From Arundinibacter roseus (lineage in GTDB: Bacteria > Bacteroidota > Bacteroidia > Cytophagales > Spirosomataceae): DNA of 64,000 nt. The DNA is taken from assembly GCF_004348825.1 (NCBI RefSeq), contig NZ_SMJU01000001.1:186001-250000 (forward strand), read 5' to 3'. The notes below the pieces were generated by a model, which was given only the letters and a program-made list of their open reading frames with translations, ran no database searches and was not told the origin of the DNA. Numbering within the stretch: the first letter of the stretch is position 1; each line of letters starts with the position of its first letter. Below, piece after piece: positions 7,487 through 15,772 of the stretch. A program made the position numbers and the translations under genes.

Positions 7487-9553
7487 TCAGGCCGAAGTTT
7501 TGCCTACGTATTCCATGGGAGTCAGGCCATATAATTCTTTGAAGCACTGCCCAAAATAGGAAGGTGTTTCAAATCCAACCATGTAAGCGGTTTCGGAAGC
7601 CGAGTAGCCAATCTTTAATAAATTCGTAGCCTTTTTGAGCCGATACTGCCTAATAAGCTCATTTGGAGAAAGTTGAGTAAGTCCCTGAATCTTACGATAC
7701 AGCGTTTTGCGACTAATGGCGAGCATTTCTGCCAAACTTTCAACCGAAAAAGCAGAGTCATCCAAACGCTCCTCTATTAACTCATACACTTTGCGCAGAA
7801 ATTTATCCTGCACGGTTTCCACCGGCTCTGAGGCTTCTTTTCCGATAAGTTGCTGCTGATAAAAGAGTTGCAACTTTTGTTGACGCGTCAATAAATTTCG
7901 GAGGCGCAGGTGCAATTCTTCCAGATGAAAAGGCTTGGGCAGATAGATATCCGCTCCTTCTTCAAGACCTTTCAGAATATCCTTTTCATTGGTTTTGCTC
8001 GTCAATAAAAGTACCGCAATATGATCCGTTGCGGGATGTTTTTTGAGTAAATTAGTCAATCGAAATCCATCCATGTTGGGCATAGCCACATCCGAAATCA
8101 CAACGTCCGGAAGCTCAGTTTGGGCTATTTCCCAGGCTATTTTTCCGTCTGCGGCCGTCAGCACTTCATAGATTGGGCGCAACTCATCGGCAATGAACGT
8201 TCGCAGTTCGGCATCATCTTCCACCACAAGCACTACGGCAGCCTTTTCGCTCGACCGTTTCTCCGGTCGGGGCTCGGTGGGTTCGTGCCAATCCAGAACA
8301 GGCAGCGTTGGAATGGAATCCGGTCCATGCTCTTGTTCAGAGGCCGGTTTCAAAGGAAGTTCCAGCGAAAACACCGTTCCCTGATTGATAGCGCTGCTTA
8401 CCGAAATGGTACCTTCCATAAGCTCCGTCAGCTCTTTTATGAAGGCCAATCCAATACCCGTGCTTGGTTGAACAAGCGCTACATTGGGTCGTAAATCTTT
8501 TGGATTGAGCGTATGAAATCGATCAAAAATATGCGGCAATCGTTTGGGTTGAATCCCGATGCCGGGATCTTTGACCAGCAACCGAACCCCCTCCGAGTCA
8601 CTGTCCGACGGTTGCGGTTCCAACGTTCCTGTATGCGGAGAATACGAGTGAATGGCATGCTCAGCCTGCGGGTAGTCCGTCAGGAGAAGGGGCGGAAGCT
8701 GATGCCGCGGAAGCAGCAGAATAACGATTTCTTTCGGGCCGGAGGAGTCCTCTACCAACGTGAATTTGAGGGCATTGGCGAGCAGATTATGAACGATTTG
8801 CTCGATTTTTTCGGCATCAAAAAAATAATTCTGCGTCAGCTGATTTTCAAACCTGATGTGCAACTTCCGGTCTTCGGCAAGAGGTTGAAAGGCTTCAACG
8901 AGTTTTTCTATAAATTGCCCCAAATCGCCCGCTGCTTCATGAACGGTTAGATTGCCGGATTCGAGCCGGGCGAGGTCGAGCAACTGATTGGTGATCCGAA
9001 GCAACTGACGCGCGTTTCGCTGCACGAGTCGAAGTTTTTGCCGCGCTTCTTCCTGTTTTTCGTCCCGGAGCAATTTTTCCACCGGCCCCAAAATCAGCGT
9101 CAACGGGGTACGAAATTCATGGGTGATATTGTCAAAAAAACGGCTTTTGAGCTCGTCCAATGAATTAATATGTCGTTTTTCCCGGCTCTCTTCCAGCGCG
9201 TTGGCCGTTCGAATCAGCGTAGCTTTGAGGTCCTCAAAATTCAGGGGTTTGGGCAAAAAATCAAACGCGCCCAAATTCATGGCTTTGCGAATGGACGAAA
9301 GGTCGGTTTGAGAAGACATGCCCACCGCGCGAAGGGCCGGATTTAGCTGAGGGAGTTCTGAAAGTAACGAAAACCCTCCCAAACCGGGCATGTGTAGATC
9401 CAGCAATACCACATTCAGCTCCGGTTTTGAGCGGATCTGATTCATGGCTTCACCGCCATCTTTTACAAAAAAGAATGTATAATTATCTGTCCCGAATTTA
9501 CTTCGGAATAGCTGTTCAATTTCGGAATCTGCGTCAACTATTAAAATCTTCAT
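7487..9553 (-). CDS. Hybrid two-component regulator: REC, histidine kinase, REC, AraC-type HTH
   Basis: A 688-residue one-protein phosphorelay. Domains in order: receiver 1 (residues 1-118, phospho-acceptor D52 in LLDLHMPG, K102); dimerisation/phospho-acceptor domain with H145 in ITHEFRTPL; ATPase domain (about 245-400; N256/N260, DPGIGI near 330, TGIGLA near 365); receiver 2 (438-555, D488, K540); AraC-type double helix-turn-helix (about 595-685, ending YFGQCFKELYGLTPMEY). There is no signal peptide or membrane segment, so unlike classical Bacteroidota hybrid systems with a periplasmic sensor it is cytoplasmic and receives its input through receiver 1 or protein contact. The gene stands alone between the glycosyltransferase operon and the dxr unit. 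It may control the neighbouring glycan genes, but that is inference. A weak promoter (TACCTTTTG) lies upstream. Confidence 0.93.
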   Translation of the reverse strand: MKILIVDADSEIEQLFRSKFGTDNYTFFFVKDGGEAMNQIRSKPELNVVLLDLHMPGLGGFSLLSELPQLNPALRAVGMSSQTDLSSIRKAMNLGAFDFLPKPLNFEDLKATLIRTANALEESREKRHINSLDELKSRFFDNITHEFRTPLTLILGPVEKLLRDEKQEEARQKLRLVQRNARQLLRITNQLLDLARLESGNLTVHEAAGDLGQFIEKLVEAFQPLAEDRKLHIRFENQLTQNYFFDAEKIEQIVHNLLANALKFTLVEDSSGPKEIVILLLPRHQLPPLLLTDYPQAEHAIHSYSPHTGTLEPQPSDSDSEGVRLLVKDPGIGIQPKRLPHIFDRFHTLNPKDLRPNVALVQPSTGIGLAFIKELTELMEGTISVSSAINQGTVFSLELPLKPASEQEHGPDSIPTLPVLDWHEPTEPRPEKRSSEKAAVVLVVEDDAELRTFIADELRPIYEVLTAADGKIAWEIAQTELPDVVISDVAMPNMDGFRLTNLLKKHPATDHIAVLLLTSKTNEKDILKGLEEGADIYLPKPFHLEELHLRLRNLLTRQQKLQLFYQQQLIGKEASEPVETVQDKFLRKVYELIEERLDDSAFSVESLAEMLAISRKTLYRKIQGLTQLSPNELIRQYRLKKATNLLKIGYSASETAYMVGFETPSYFGQCFKELYGLTPMEYVGKTSA

Positions 9554-9641
9554 TTTATAAAAATAAATAGTTTGAACAGATCTTCAAAAGGTAGCCGAAC
9601 GACTTGTTTGCAACCAGCCTATTTCACAAACTGATCGGCAT

Positions 9642-10406
9642 CTAACGGCTGACAGACTTTTGCGGAGCAGCGGTTTTTTTCTTGAAATCTCCCTGAGAAA
9701 AATACTTTTCAATGAGGCAATACATCAAAATAAAAAAGTAGCGGCTACCCATTTCTTTTATTTTGAGCTTTGATTCGCCGTACTTTCGGTTGGTCCAGCT
9801 GTTGGGCACCACCGCATACGAGTAGCCCCGCACGATTGCTTTCAACGGTAGCTCAATCGTAAGATTGAAATGAGGCGAAAGAAAAGGCTTGATGCCTTCC
9901 ATCGTTTCTCTTTTGTACAGTTTAAAAGCGTTTGTTGTGTCGTTGTAGTTGATCCCCATCACCATTCGCACGATAAAATTGGCTACCCGATTGATGATTT
10001 TTTTGACCTTCGGGTAATCAACCACCTTCCCTCCTTTTGCCCATCTCGACCCAAATACGCAGTCATAATTTCCTTCGAGCATCTTGAAATAATACTTTAC
10101 AAGATCTTCGGGGTCGTCTGACATATCGGCCATAAACACCGCCACGCAGTCGCCCGTAAAGCGTTCGAGACCGTAGCGAACGGCGTAGCCAAAGCCATTG
10201 GGACCGAGATTGGTATAGTAAACCAGCTCCGGAATTTCTTCTGACAGCTCATCGAGTACGCGCAAAGTACCGTCTTTGGAATTGTCGTTAGTTACACATA
10301 TTTCGTGTGGAACGTTGTATTTTTCCAGCGTGCTGTGCAAAGTCCGAAGCGTATGAGGAATGGATTCTTCTTCATTATAGGCCGGTATAACTACGCTTAA
10401 CTTCAT
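9642..10406 (-). CDS. Family 2 glycosyltransferase, dolichyl-phosphate-mannose-synthase-like
   Basis: A 254-residue GT-A-fold enzyme that transfers a sugar from a nucleotide donor, probably to a polyprenyl phosphate or glycan. The N-terminus MKLSVVIPAYNEEESI, the nucleotide-site stretch VTNDNSKDGT, and the metal-binding acidic cluster ADMSDDPEDL near residue 95 are as in polyprenyl-phosphate glycosyltransferases. The conserved TTNAFKLYKR follows near residue 165. No membrane helices are obvious apart from a hydrophobic patch near the C-terminus (YFFILMYCLI), so it is probably peripheral on the inner membrane. It is the last gene of the minus-strand cluster 15116-9642, 70 bases after the preceding glycosyltransferase. 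Confidence 0.88.
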   Translation of the reverse strand: MKLSVVIPAYNEEESIPHTLRTLHSTLEKYNVPHEICVTNDNSKDGTLRVLDELSEEIPELVYYTNLGPNGFGYAVRYGLERFTGDCVAVFMADMSDDPEDLVKYYFKMLEGNYDCVFGSRWAKGGKVVDYPKVKKIINRVANFIVRMVMGINYNDTTNAFKLYKRETMEGIKPFLSPHFNLTIELPLKAIVRGYSYAVVPNSWTNRKYGESKLKIKEMGSRYFFILMYCLIEKYFSQGDFKKKTAAPQKSVSR

Positions 10407-10476
10407 GTAAATCTGCTGTATGGTAAAGTGACAAATTTGACTATTTCACTTGTAATTTCCTGGTTTTTCAACCAGC

Positions 10477-11295
10477 TCATGGCTTCATTTCTCTCAGCTG
10501 GGCTGCATATTTTTTTACAGTCTGCTGCACCACCGAATCGTAGGCAAAATTCAGCCATTCGTTTACATTTTCAAACATCTCTTTCCGATTTTGGATAAAA
10601 AACGCATTGGTAGTAGCCTGCACGTTACTGAGTCCGCCGCGGTGTTTTCGATACACGCCCATTGGCTCGGGCAGGTAGGCAATTTCCCCACGAGCAGCCA
10701 ACTGTAACACGAGTGCCCAGTCGCCGGCAGCGGCTTTGGCATGCCAGGGAGCAAAGTCTTCCTGCAAAAAATAATTACGGTACAAAATGCTTGCCGTGGC
10801 CATAAACCAGTGATCCCGCAGTAAATCTTCTATGTTTGAAACTGCTTTTTGCGAAGGACTATTAAAAAAATGACTTTCTGAGCCATCTTCATAGATTACC
10901 TCCACGTTATGATGACAGATAGAAAAGTCGGGGTTGGCATCGAGCATTTCTACCTGTTTCTGCAATTTATACGGATCGGTCCAGTAATCGTCGCCTTCAC
11001 ACAACGCTACGTATTGACCCCGGCAGGCTTTCAGCAGAAAAAGGACGTTGTTTCGCCCGGCAAACTCACGAGGCTCAGCCGGACCCAAATTCTGCGGGTG
11101 CAGGTAGGCCCGAATGAGGTCAGGATGTCTGTCTGCAAAAGTTTGAATGATGTCGGGGGTGTTGTCCGTAGAAGCATCGTCACCGATGACAATTTCAAAC
11201 GGAAAGGTTGTTTGTTGCTGCAACGCTCCTTCGAGCATTTGGGCAATGAAGTTCTCGTGGTTATAAACAGGCACACATACCGAAACCTTCATCAT
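10477..11295 (-). CDS. Family 2 glycosyltransferase (tandem pair, second copy)
   Basis: A 272-residue GT-A glycosyltransferase. It carries the Rossmann-like start SVCVPVYNHENFI, the donor-site motif GDDASTDNT near residue 40, and the catalytic-metal motif CEGDDYWTDPYKLQKQ near residue 100. It is clearly a paralogue of the gene immediately upstream: both share GDDYWT, KLQKQV, LDA-PDFS and a YEDG stretch in the same order. The two genes overlap (ATGATGA at 11292-11295, so either of two adjacent ATGs may be used) and are translationally coupled. It probably adds one sugar of a surface or exported glycan; donor and acceptor are unknown. Confidence 0.88.
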   Translation of the reverse strand: MMKVSVCVPVYNHENFIAQMLEGALQQQTTFPFEIVIGDDASTDNTPDIIQTFADRHPDLIRAYLHPQNLGPAEPREFAGRNNVLFLLKACRGQYVALCEGDDYWTDPYKLQKQVEMLDANPDFSICHHNVEVIYEDGSESHFFNSPSQKAVSNIEDLLRDHWFMATASILYRNYFLQEDFAPWHAKAAAGDWALVLQLAARGEIAYLPEPMGVYRKHRGGLSNVQATTNAFFIQNRKEMFENVNEWLNFAYDSVVQQTVKKYAAQLREMKP

Positions 11296-12263
11296 AGCGA
11301 ACCTCGGAATCGGTGGGGCAACAGCGCAAAAAAACTATATACATTCATCATCCATTTGGGCAAAACAAAGCACCGCAGGATTTCCCGCACTTCCAGCGCC
11401 GACGGGCGGCGCAGATAGAGGTAGTACAAAGCAAGTGCTGCACGCCGAAAATAGCTTTTCTTGTATTGTCGGGCATCCAGCAGCATGCGATAGTAGCGCG
11501 AAATGTTTCGCCGGAGTGCAGGGCTGTACTCAAACTTGGTTTCCTGATCAATGCCCTTGTACATCATGATGCGGTTTTGCAAAAAACGGGCATCCCGATA
11601 ATGATCCTTGAAACTTGCGCCGGCAGAATTTTTACGATACACCGACATCGTCTCGCCGATATAGCCAATCGGCCCGTGCTGTGCCAGAATTACGTAGCGC
11701 GGAATATCGCCACTTGTAGATTTCAAAAACCAATCGGGATAGTGCATCAGTCCGTTGCGAAACAGCACGGCCGAGGTAGCCATAAACCATATTTCCTCTT
11801 CTCCAATCAGGTCTTTTACCTCAATCACTTTCTTCTGATCTGCCGCATTTACCTCGTGAGCCGGCGTACCGTCTTCATAGGTCACGAGGGCATTATGAAA
11901 GCAGGCGGAAAAATCCGGATGCGCATCCAGAAAATCCACCTGCTTTTGTAGCTTGTGAGGGCTTGTCCAGTAATCGTCCCCATCGAGCGGAGCGATGTAG
12001 GTTCCTGTGGCCAGTTTCAGGGTTTCGATGGTGTTGAAAAGCCCATTTTGACCAAGATTTCGTTCATGCAAAACCGCCTTTACTTTACCGGGATAGCGTT
12101 TTTCGTAGTCCAGAATCACCTGCTGAGCGCCATCCGTGGAGCAGTCGTCTCCCACCAGGATTTCGTAGTCAAAATCCGTGATTTGGTCAAGAGCGCTTTG
12201 AATGGTTTTCCCAATAAAAGCAACCTGATTGTACGTAAGTATGGTAACGCTGACTTTCGTCAT
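11292..12263 (-). CDS. Family 2 glycosyltransferase (tandem pair, first copy)
   Basis: A 323-residue GT-A glycosyltransferase with SVTILTYNQVAFI at the N-terminus, the nucleotide motif GDDCSTDGA near 40 and the metal motif PLDGDDYWTSPHKLQKQ near 95. About 50 residues longer at the C-terminus than its paralogue downstream, with a basic and aromatic tail (YKKSYFRRAALALYYLYLRR) that may bind the membrane. Its stop overlaps the start of the next gene. The ATG at 12263 begins MTKVSVTILTYN, directly at the first beta-strand, as usual for the family. Confidence 0.88.
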   Translation of the reverse strand: MTKVSVTILTYNQVAFIGKTIQSALDQITDFDYEILVGDDCSTDGAQQVILDYEKRYPGKVKAVLHERNLGQNGLFNTIETLKLATGTYIAPLDGDDYWTSPHKLQKQVDFLDAHPDFSACFHNALVTYEDGTPAHEVNAADQKKVIEVKDLIGEEEIWFMATSAVLFRNGLMHYPDWFLKSTSGDIPRYVILAQHGPIGYIGETMSVYRKNSAGASFKDHYRDARFLQNRIMMYKGIDQETKFEYSPALRRNISRYYRMLLDARQYKKSYFRRAALALYYLYLRRPSALEVREILRCFVLPKWMMNVYSFFALLPHRFRGSL

Positions 12264-12314
12264 GGAAATATCAATCGGTTTTTCAATGAATCACTTGCCT
12301 GCCTGCGGTGGCAG

Positions 12315-13133
12315 TTAGGCGTACAGATCCCGTAGCTGCTGTGCCGTAGGGAAACCTGGCGTGATAAGCTCTGATTCAGGTTTATAGATATAGGCCATAG
12401 GGTAGCCTCGCTCGATGAAGGTAGGCTCGGCCAGGTTGTTATACCGCAACTGCACCGACCAGCGAATGTTGCGGGTAATGTTGTTGCCGGACTGATGAAC
12501 CAAAAATGCGGAGAAGATCAGCACGTCGCCGACCTGAAACTCCGTTTGCACGAATTCATCTTCGCGCAAAGCGGCCGTAATTCCTCCCTGATAGCCCGAC
12601 GTACTCGATTCGAGCAGGCCCGTGGTGTGGCTTCCCGGAATCACCTGCAGGGCACCGATTTCGGCGGCAGCGTCTACCATCGGAAACCAGATTACCGTGC
12701 TGTCGAGGGAGCCTTGTCCCGTCCGCCAATCCTGATGCGCATCGAGCTTCCAGTGTTTACTGCCATCTTTTGATAAAAAACGGCTGTTGAACTGCATAGC
12801 CGGGCGTGCGCCAATGACGGGCTTTTCGATGCCCACTTCTTTCAGTAAGCTGATTATTTTTTCATCCAGCGCAAAGCGATGCAGCGAGATGGCGTGCTGT
12901 ACGGTTTTTCCGGTATTGACAAAGGCCGTAAAGTCTTTTTCAAAAAAGTCAAACATTGCATTTTCAAAGGCATCCCGGTCTTCAATGTCTACCGTACGGC
13001 CCGTCGCCCGTTGAATTTGGACGGCAAAGATTTCGCGTGCTTCGCGGTAAATCCCCGCTACGGCTTCTTTGTCAAGATAATTCCGTAGCAATAAAAACCC
13101 ATTCTGATTAAATTCTTCTTTAAGCGTTGCCAT
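12315..13133 (-). CDS. Phytanoyl-CoA dioxygenase (PhyH) family oxygenase
   Basis: A 272-residue non-heme iron, 2-oxoglutarate-dependent oxygenase. The facial triad is visible: H133 and D135 in AHQDWRTG, and the distal H213 in VHQSGNN, with R224 or R230 in place to bind 2-oxoglutarate. The N-terminal FNQNGFLLLRNYLD is typical of the PhyH family, whose bacterial members hydroxylate or halogenate small molecules and sugar or lipid building blocks. It is embedded in a run of glycosyltransferases, so a sugar- or lipid-linked intermediate is a reasonable substrate, but this is inference. The stop is followed by a short hairpin-forming CTGCCACCGCAGGCAGG. Confidence 0.86.
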   Translation of the reverse strand: MATLKEEFNQNGFLLLRNYLDKEAVAGIYREAREIFAVQIQRATGRTVDIEDRDAFENAMFDFFEKDFTAFVNTGKTVQHAISLHRFALDEKIISLLKEVGIEKPVIGARPAMQFNSRFLSKDGSKHWKLDAHQDWRTGQGSLDSTVIWFPMVDAAAEIGALQVIPGSHTTGLLESSTSGYQGGITAALREDEFVQTEFQVGDVLIFSAFLVHQSGNNITRNIRWSVQLRYNNLAEPTFIERGYPMAYIYKPESELITPGFPTAQQLRDLYA

Positions 13134-13234
13134 AGTTTTGTTCAGATATATGTGAAAAACATCGCTAGTTAGTCTTCTTTTTTAGTCAAACGAATGACCT
13201 GCCTCAGCCGTTGCCTTGATCTTCGTGAGTGGTG

Positions 13235-14170
13235 CTAATCCTCCCAAACGGCATAGGCAAATCCGGCAGCGCCAAATCCGTTTCCATTGTAGAGCAGGTA
13301 TTTTTTGCCCTTATGCTCGTAGCGGTGCGCATAGTTGATCATCATGTAGTCAAAATCCTCGGGATTGTCTGATTTCCCTATCCCCACCAAATGATCTTTG
13401 CGCTCCCAATGCGTTCCATCAACGGACTCGGCGTAGCCAAGCCGGTAGCTTTGGTTGCGGTCGGTGCGGTAGTCGCGGGTGTGGCGGTAGGAGTAGTACA
13501 TTTTGTAAAGCCCGTCTTCTTTAAAAACACTGGGCCGCCCTACGGCGTGCAGAAAATCGTCAAATTCGAGCGTCGGCACATCGCTGATTTCCCAGTGAAT
13601 GCCATCTTTTGAAACCGCCGACTGTCCCCGATAAAAAGGCTCCGGATAGCCGTGAATGTACTCGCACTTGTGCCCCGAGATGTACCACATGCGCCAGGTT
13701 CCGTCGTCTTCTTTGATCACCGACGGCTGCGCTGCCCAAATAGGATTCTGAATGCTGCGATCCATGATGGGGCCTTTGAACATTTTTTCAAAACTTAACC
13801 CACCATCCTGACTTACGGCAAGGCCCATGGAAAGCCGGTACGAATTGTGCGTTCGGTTCCAGCCGGTGTAGTACAGCCAAATGTCGCCATTGGGCTGATC
13901 CACAAACCAGGCAGGCATGGCGCCGGTTTCGTCGTACTCGCCCGGTCCGCCCAGTTCAAGCACGGGCCTATCGTGGATGTAGCGGATTTGGGAAGGGTCG
14001 TCGTACTCTACATCAATAAATGTAGGGCGCGATTGTCCCTGCGCATCGCGCGACGAGAAATATATTCTTAAAAAATCTTCGTGCTTGTAGGCAAACGGAA
14101 CCTGCGCGTGCGACAGGCTGTGCGGCAGTGTTCCGTCCGGTTTATATACTACTCCTTTTTTGATCCACAT
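13235..14170 (-). CDS. Five-bladed beta-propeller, glycoside-hydrolase-like protein
   Basis: A 311-residue protein with the repeating pattern of GH32/43/130-type propeller enzymes: recurrent blocks such as WLYYTGWNR, WRMWYISGHK, YKMYYSYRHTRD and a final YLLYNGNGFG, each preceded by an Asp/Glu-containing turn (for example YDETGAMPAWF and AQPSVIKEDDGTWRMW). The frame is open to 14215, but the ATG at 14170 (MWIKKGVVYKPDG) begins at the first blade and is preferred. There is no signal peptide, so it acts in the cytoplasm, as expected for a glycoside phosphorylase or for a biosynthetic enzyme rather than an exported hydrolase. It lies between the methyltransferase and the PhyH oxygenase in one cluster. 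The substrate is unknown. Confidence 0.75.
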   Translation of the reverse strand: MWIKKGVVYKPDGTLPHSLSHAQVPFAYKHEDFLRIYFSSRDAQGQSRPTFIDVEYDDPSQIRYIHDRPVLELGGPGEYDETGAMPAWFVDQPNGDIWLYYTGWNRTHNSYRLSMGLAVSQDGGLSFEKMFKGPIMDRSIQNPIWAAQPSVIKEDDGTWRMWYISGHKCEYIHGYPEPFYRGQSAVSKDGIHWEISDVPTLEFDDFLHAVGRPSVFKEDGLYKMYYSYRHTRDYRTDRNQSYRLGYAESVDGTHWERKDHLVGIGKSDNPEDFDYMMINYAHRYEHKGKKYLLYNGNGFGAAGFAYAVWED

Positions 14171-14234
14171 AGTATGGTTAAGTTTTGAATGAATCTGAGT
14201 GTTACGTTCATTCAACTTTTCTTTTGTATTGAGA

Positions 14235-15116
14235 TTACCCTTCGGCCTTTTCGGCTCTCAGACGCCAGTTATCCACAAAATCTTTTCCGGGAATCGGCAG
14301 ATCTACGTCAATCTCCGGTGCGGTGGCGGTTACGGTATATTCCATGACATAAAAAGCGTTGCCAAAAATCCAGTGAAGTTTGAAGTTTTCCAGATTTGCA
14401 GGCAGGTCTTCCAGCGGTACTTCGGCTCTGAACAGCGGATTGGCTTTCAGAAGCATTTGGTAGCTTGGCCGGGACCGCAGCCACGGCGCTACACTTTCGT
14501 CGCCGACTACCACTTTTCCGCCCGGACGAACGACGCGGGTCAGTTCGGCAAAGGCTTTTTTGCGCTCCGAAAACGTATTGATTCCTCCAAAATGAAAAAC
14601 AGCATCGAAGGTATCGTCTGCGAAAGGCAGGTAAGAGCCATTTCCCAGAAAATAATGTACGTTTACCTCTTCGGTTGACAGTTTATCCTGCGCCAGTTTT
14701 AACATATTTGGCGATAAATCGGAGAGTACAGCCGTGCCGCCGGGTTTTATTTTTTCAAGAATCAGTGCCGAGTCTTTTCCCGTACCGGCGCCAACTTCCA
14801 GAGCCGTCATGCCGGGTTTGAGCCCCATCAGATCAATCATAAACTGCCTGGTTGCGGCTTCATCCGAGTGGTTGAGGGTTTCAAAAACCCACGAAACGCC
14901 CCTGTCGTACCGCAAAAATGCCTGGTCGTACAAGTATTGTTCGCGGGCATCATCGGGCAGTAACTCTTTGGGATAAAGCATATTAACTATACCTGTATCG
15001 CCTACGGAATATACCACGCCATCCTGGCTGATCAGCGATTTTCCGTCCTCTGCCAATTCGAGAGGAGTTTGAGTAAGCGGGCAAACCAAGGCATTCAAAA
15101 AGTCCTGATGAGTCAT
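14235..15116 (-). CDS. SAM-dependent methyltransferase with N-terminal Trm112-like segment
   Basis: A 293-residue class I methyltransferase. The first 60 residues (LNALVCPLTQTPLELAEDG and following) look like a Trm112-type domain lacking most zinc cysteines. The catalytic domain follows, with motif I LEVGAGTGKDSALI near residue 110, an acidic motif II near VLSDLSPNML, and the later motif RVVRPGGKVVVGDES. Small-molecule methyltransferases of the UbiE/COQ5 kind share this pattern. It is the first gene of the cluster running to 9642 and has a good promoter box 25 bases upstream. Confidence 0.87.
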   Translation of the reverse strand: MTHQDFLNALVCPLTQTPLELAEDGKSLISQDGVVYSVGDTGIVNMLYPKELLPDDAREQYLYDQAFLRYDRGVSWVFETLNHSDEAATRQFMIDLMGLKPGMTALEVGAGTGKDSALILEKIKPGGTAVLSDLSPNMLKLAQDKLSTEEVNVHYFLGNGSYLPFADDTFDAVFHFGGINTFSERKKAFAELTRVVRPGGKVVVGDESVAPWLRSRPSYQMLLKANPLFRAEVPLEDLPANLENFKLHWIFGNAFYVMEYTVTATAPEIDVDLPIPGKDFVDNWRLRAEKAEG

Positions 15117-15147
15117 TCTTCGGAATATTAGATTTTTTTTAGTCGGC

Positions 15148-15155
15148 CAAAATTA
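15148..15155 (-). promoter_or_regulatory. -7 promoter box of the methyltransferase/glycosyltransferase cluster
   Basis: TAATTTTG on the minus strand is a perfect TAnnTTTG match about 32 bases before the methyltransferase ATG. No clear TTTG -33 box is seen at the right distance. It would serve the six-gene cluster to 9642. Confidence 0.5.
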
Positions 15156-15295
15156 ACCATTTTCTGCGAAGTCCTTTCATTAGCCGATAGGTTCTTCGTG
15201 AGCGTTTGTACAACAATTTTTAACCATTGGCATTTATTCTGAGTTAATTCGGTGGAAATAAATCCTGCATTTTTGTACGCTTTCTCTATTTTTTC

Positions 15296-15772
15296 ATGGC
15301 AAAAAAATTACTCAAATTCAAAAATTACGACGTCCATTCCATTACTACTATCGGTGCAACCGGTGTGCTGAACGCCAACATTGCCACCTGGGTGATGCAG
15401 GTAGCAATGGGTGGAAAAATGCTTTGCGTGGCTCTTTACAAAATAGATTATACGCTGGAATTGGTTCAACAGACCGGAATTTTGAACGTAAATCTTTTGG
15501 CCGAAGACCAAACCCGGCTCATCGCGCGCCTGGGCCGAAAAAGTGGCCGACAAACCGATAAACTCAAAACCGTCCCCTACGCTACCGATGAGCGGGGCTG
15601 CCCTTACCTAACCGAGGCGATTGGCTACGCACAGTGCCGGGTGGTGAGCTACACCGATGCCGGCGATCATCTGTTGGTGGTGTGCGAGGTGCTGGCGCAA
15701 ACCGTTCTGCATGCAGACAAAAACGTGCTGACCAATAATTTTTTGCGTGAAAAAGGGCTAGTGAGAGGCTAA
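15296..15772 (+). CDS. Flavin reductase-like protein
   Basis: A 158-residue split-barrel FMN-binding protein of the flavin reductase family, which reduces flavin with NAD(P)H for a partner oxygenase or acts as a stand-alone flavoprotein. The central block ANIATWVMQVAM followed by MLCVALYKIDYTLELVQQTGILNVNLL matches the family core, and the later GRKSGRQTDK and the C-terminal LLVVCEVLAQ strand also fit. No signal peptide. It is convergent with the membrane glycosyltransferase, and the two genes overlap tail to tail by 15 bases (15758-15772). The PhyH oxygenase nearby does not need flavin, so a functional link is not implied. Confidence 0.85.
   Translation: MAKKLLKFKNYDVHSITTIGATGVLNANIATWVMQVAMGGKMLCVALYKIDYTLELVQQTGILNVNLLAEDQTRLIARLGRKSGRQTDKLKTVPYATDERGCPYLTEAIGYAQCRVVSYTDAGDHLLVVCEVLAQTVLHADKNVLTNNFLREKGLVRG

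Noticed and set aside
11313-11951. 212-residue plus-strand frame opposite the glycosyltransferase at 11292
   Set aside because: Antisense shadow of a clear GT2 gene, with a basic, His-rich translation and no family resemblance.
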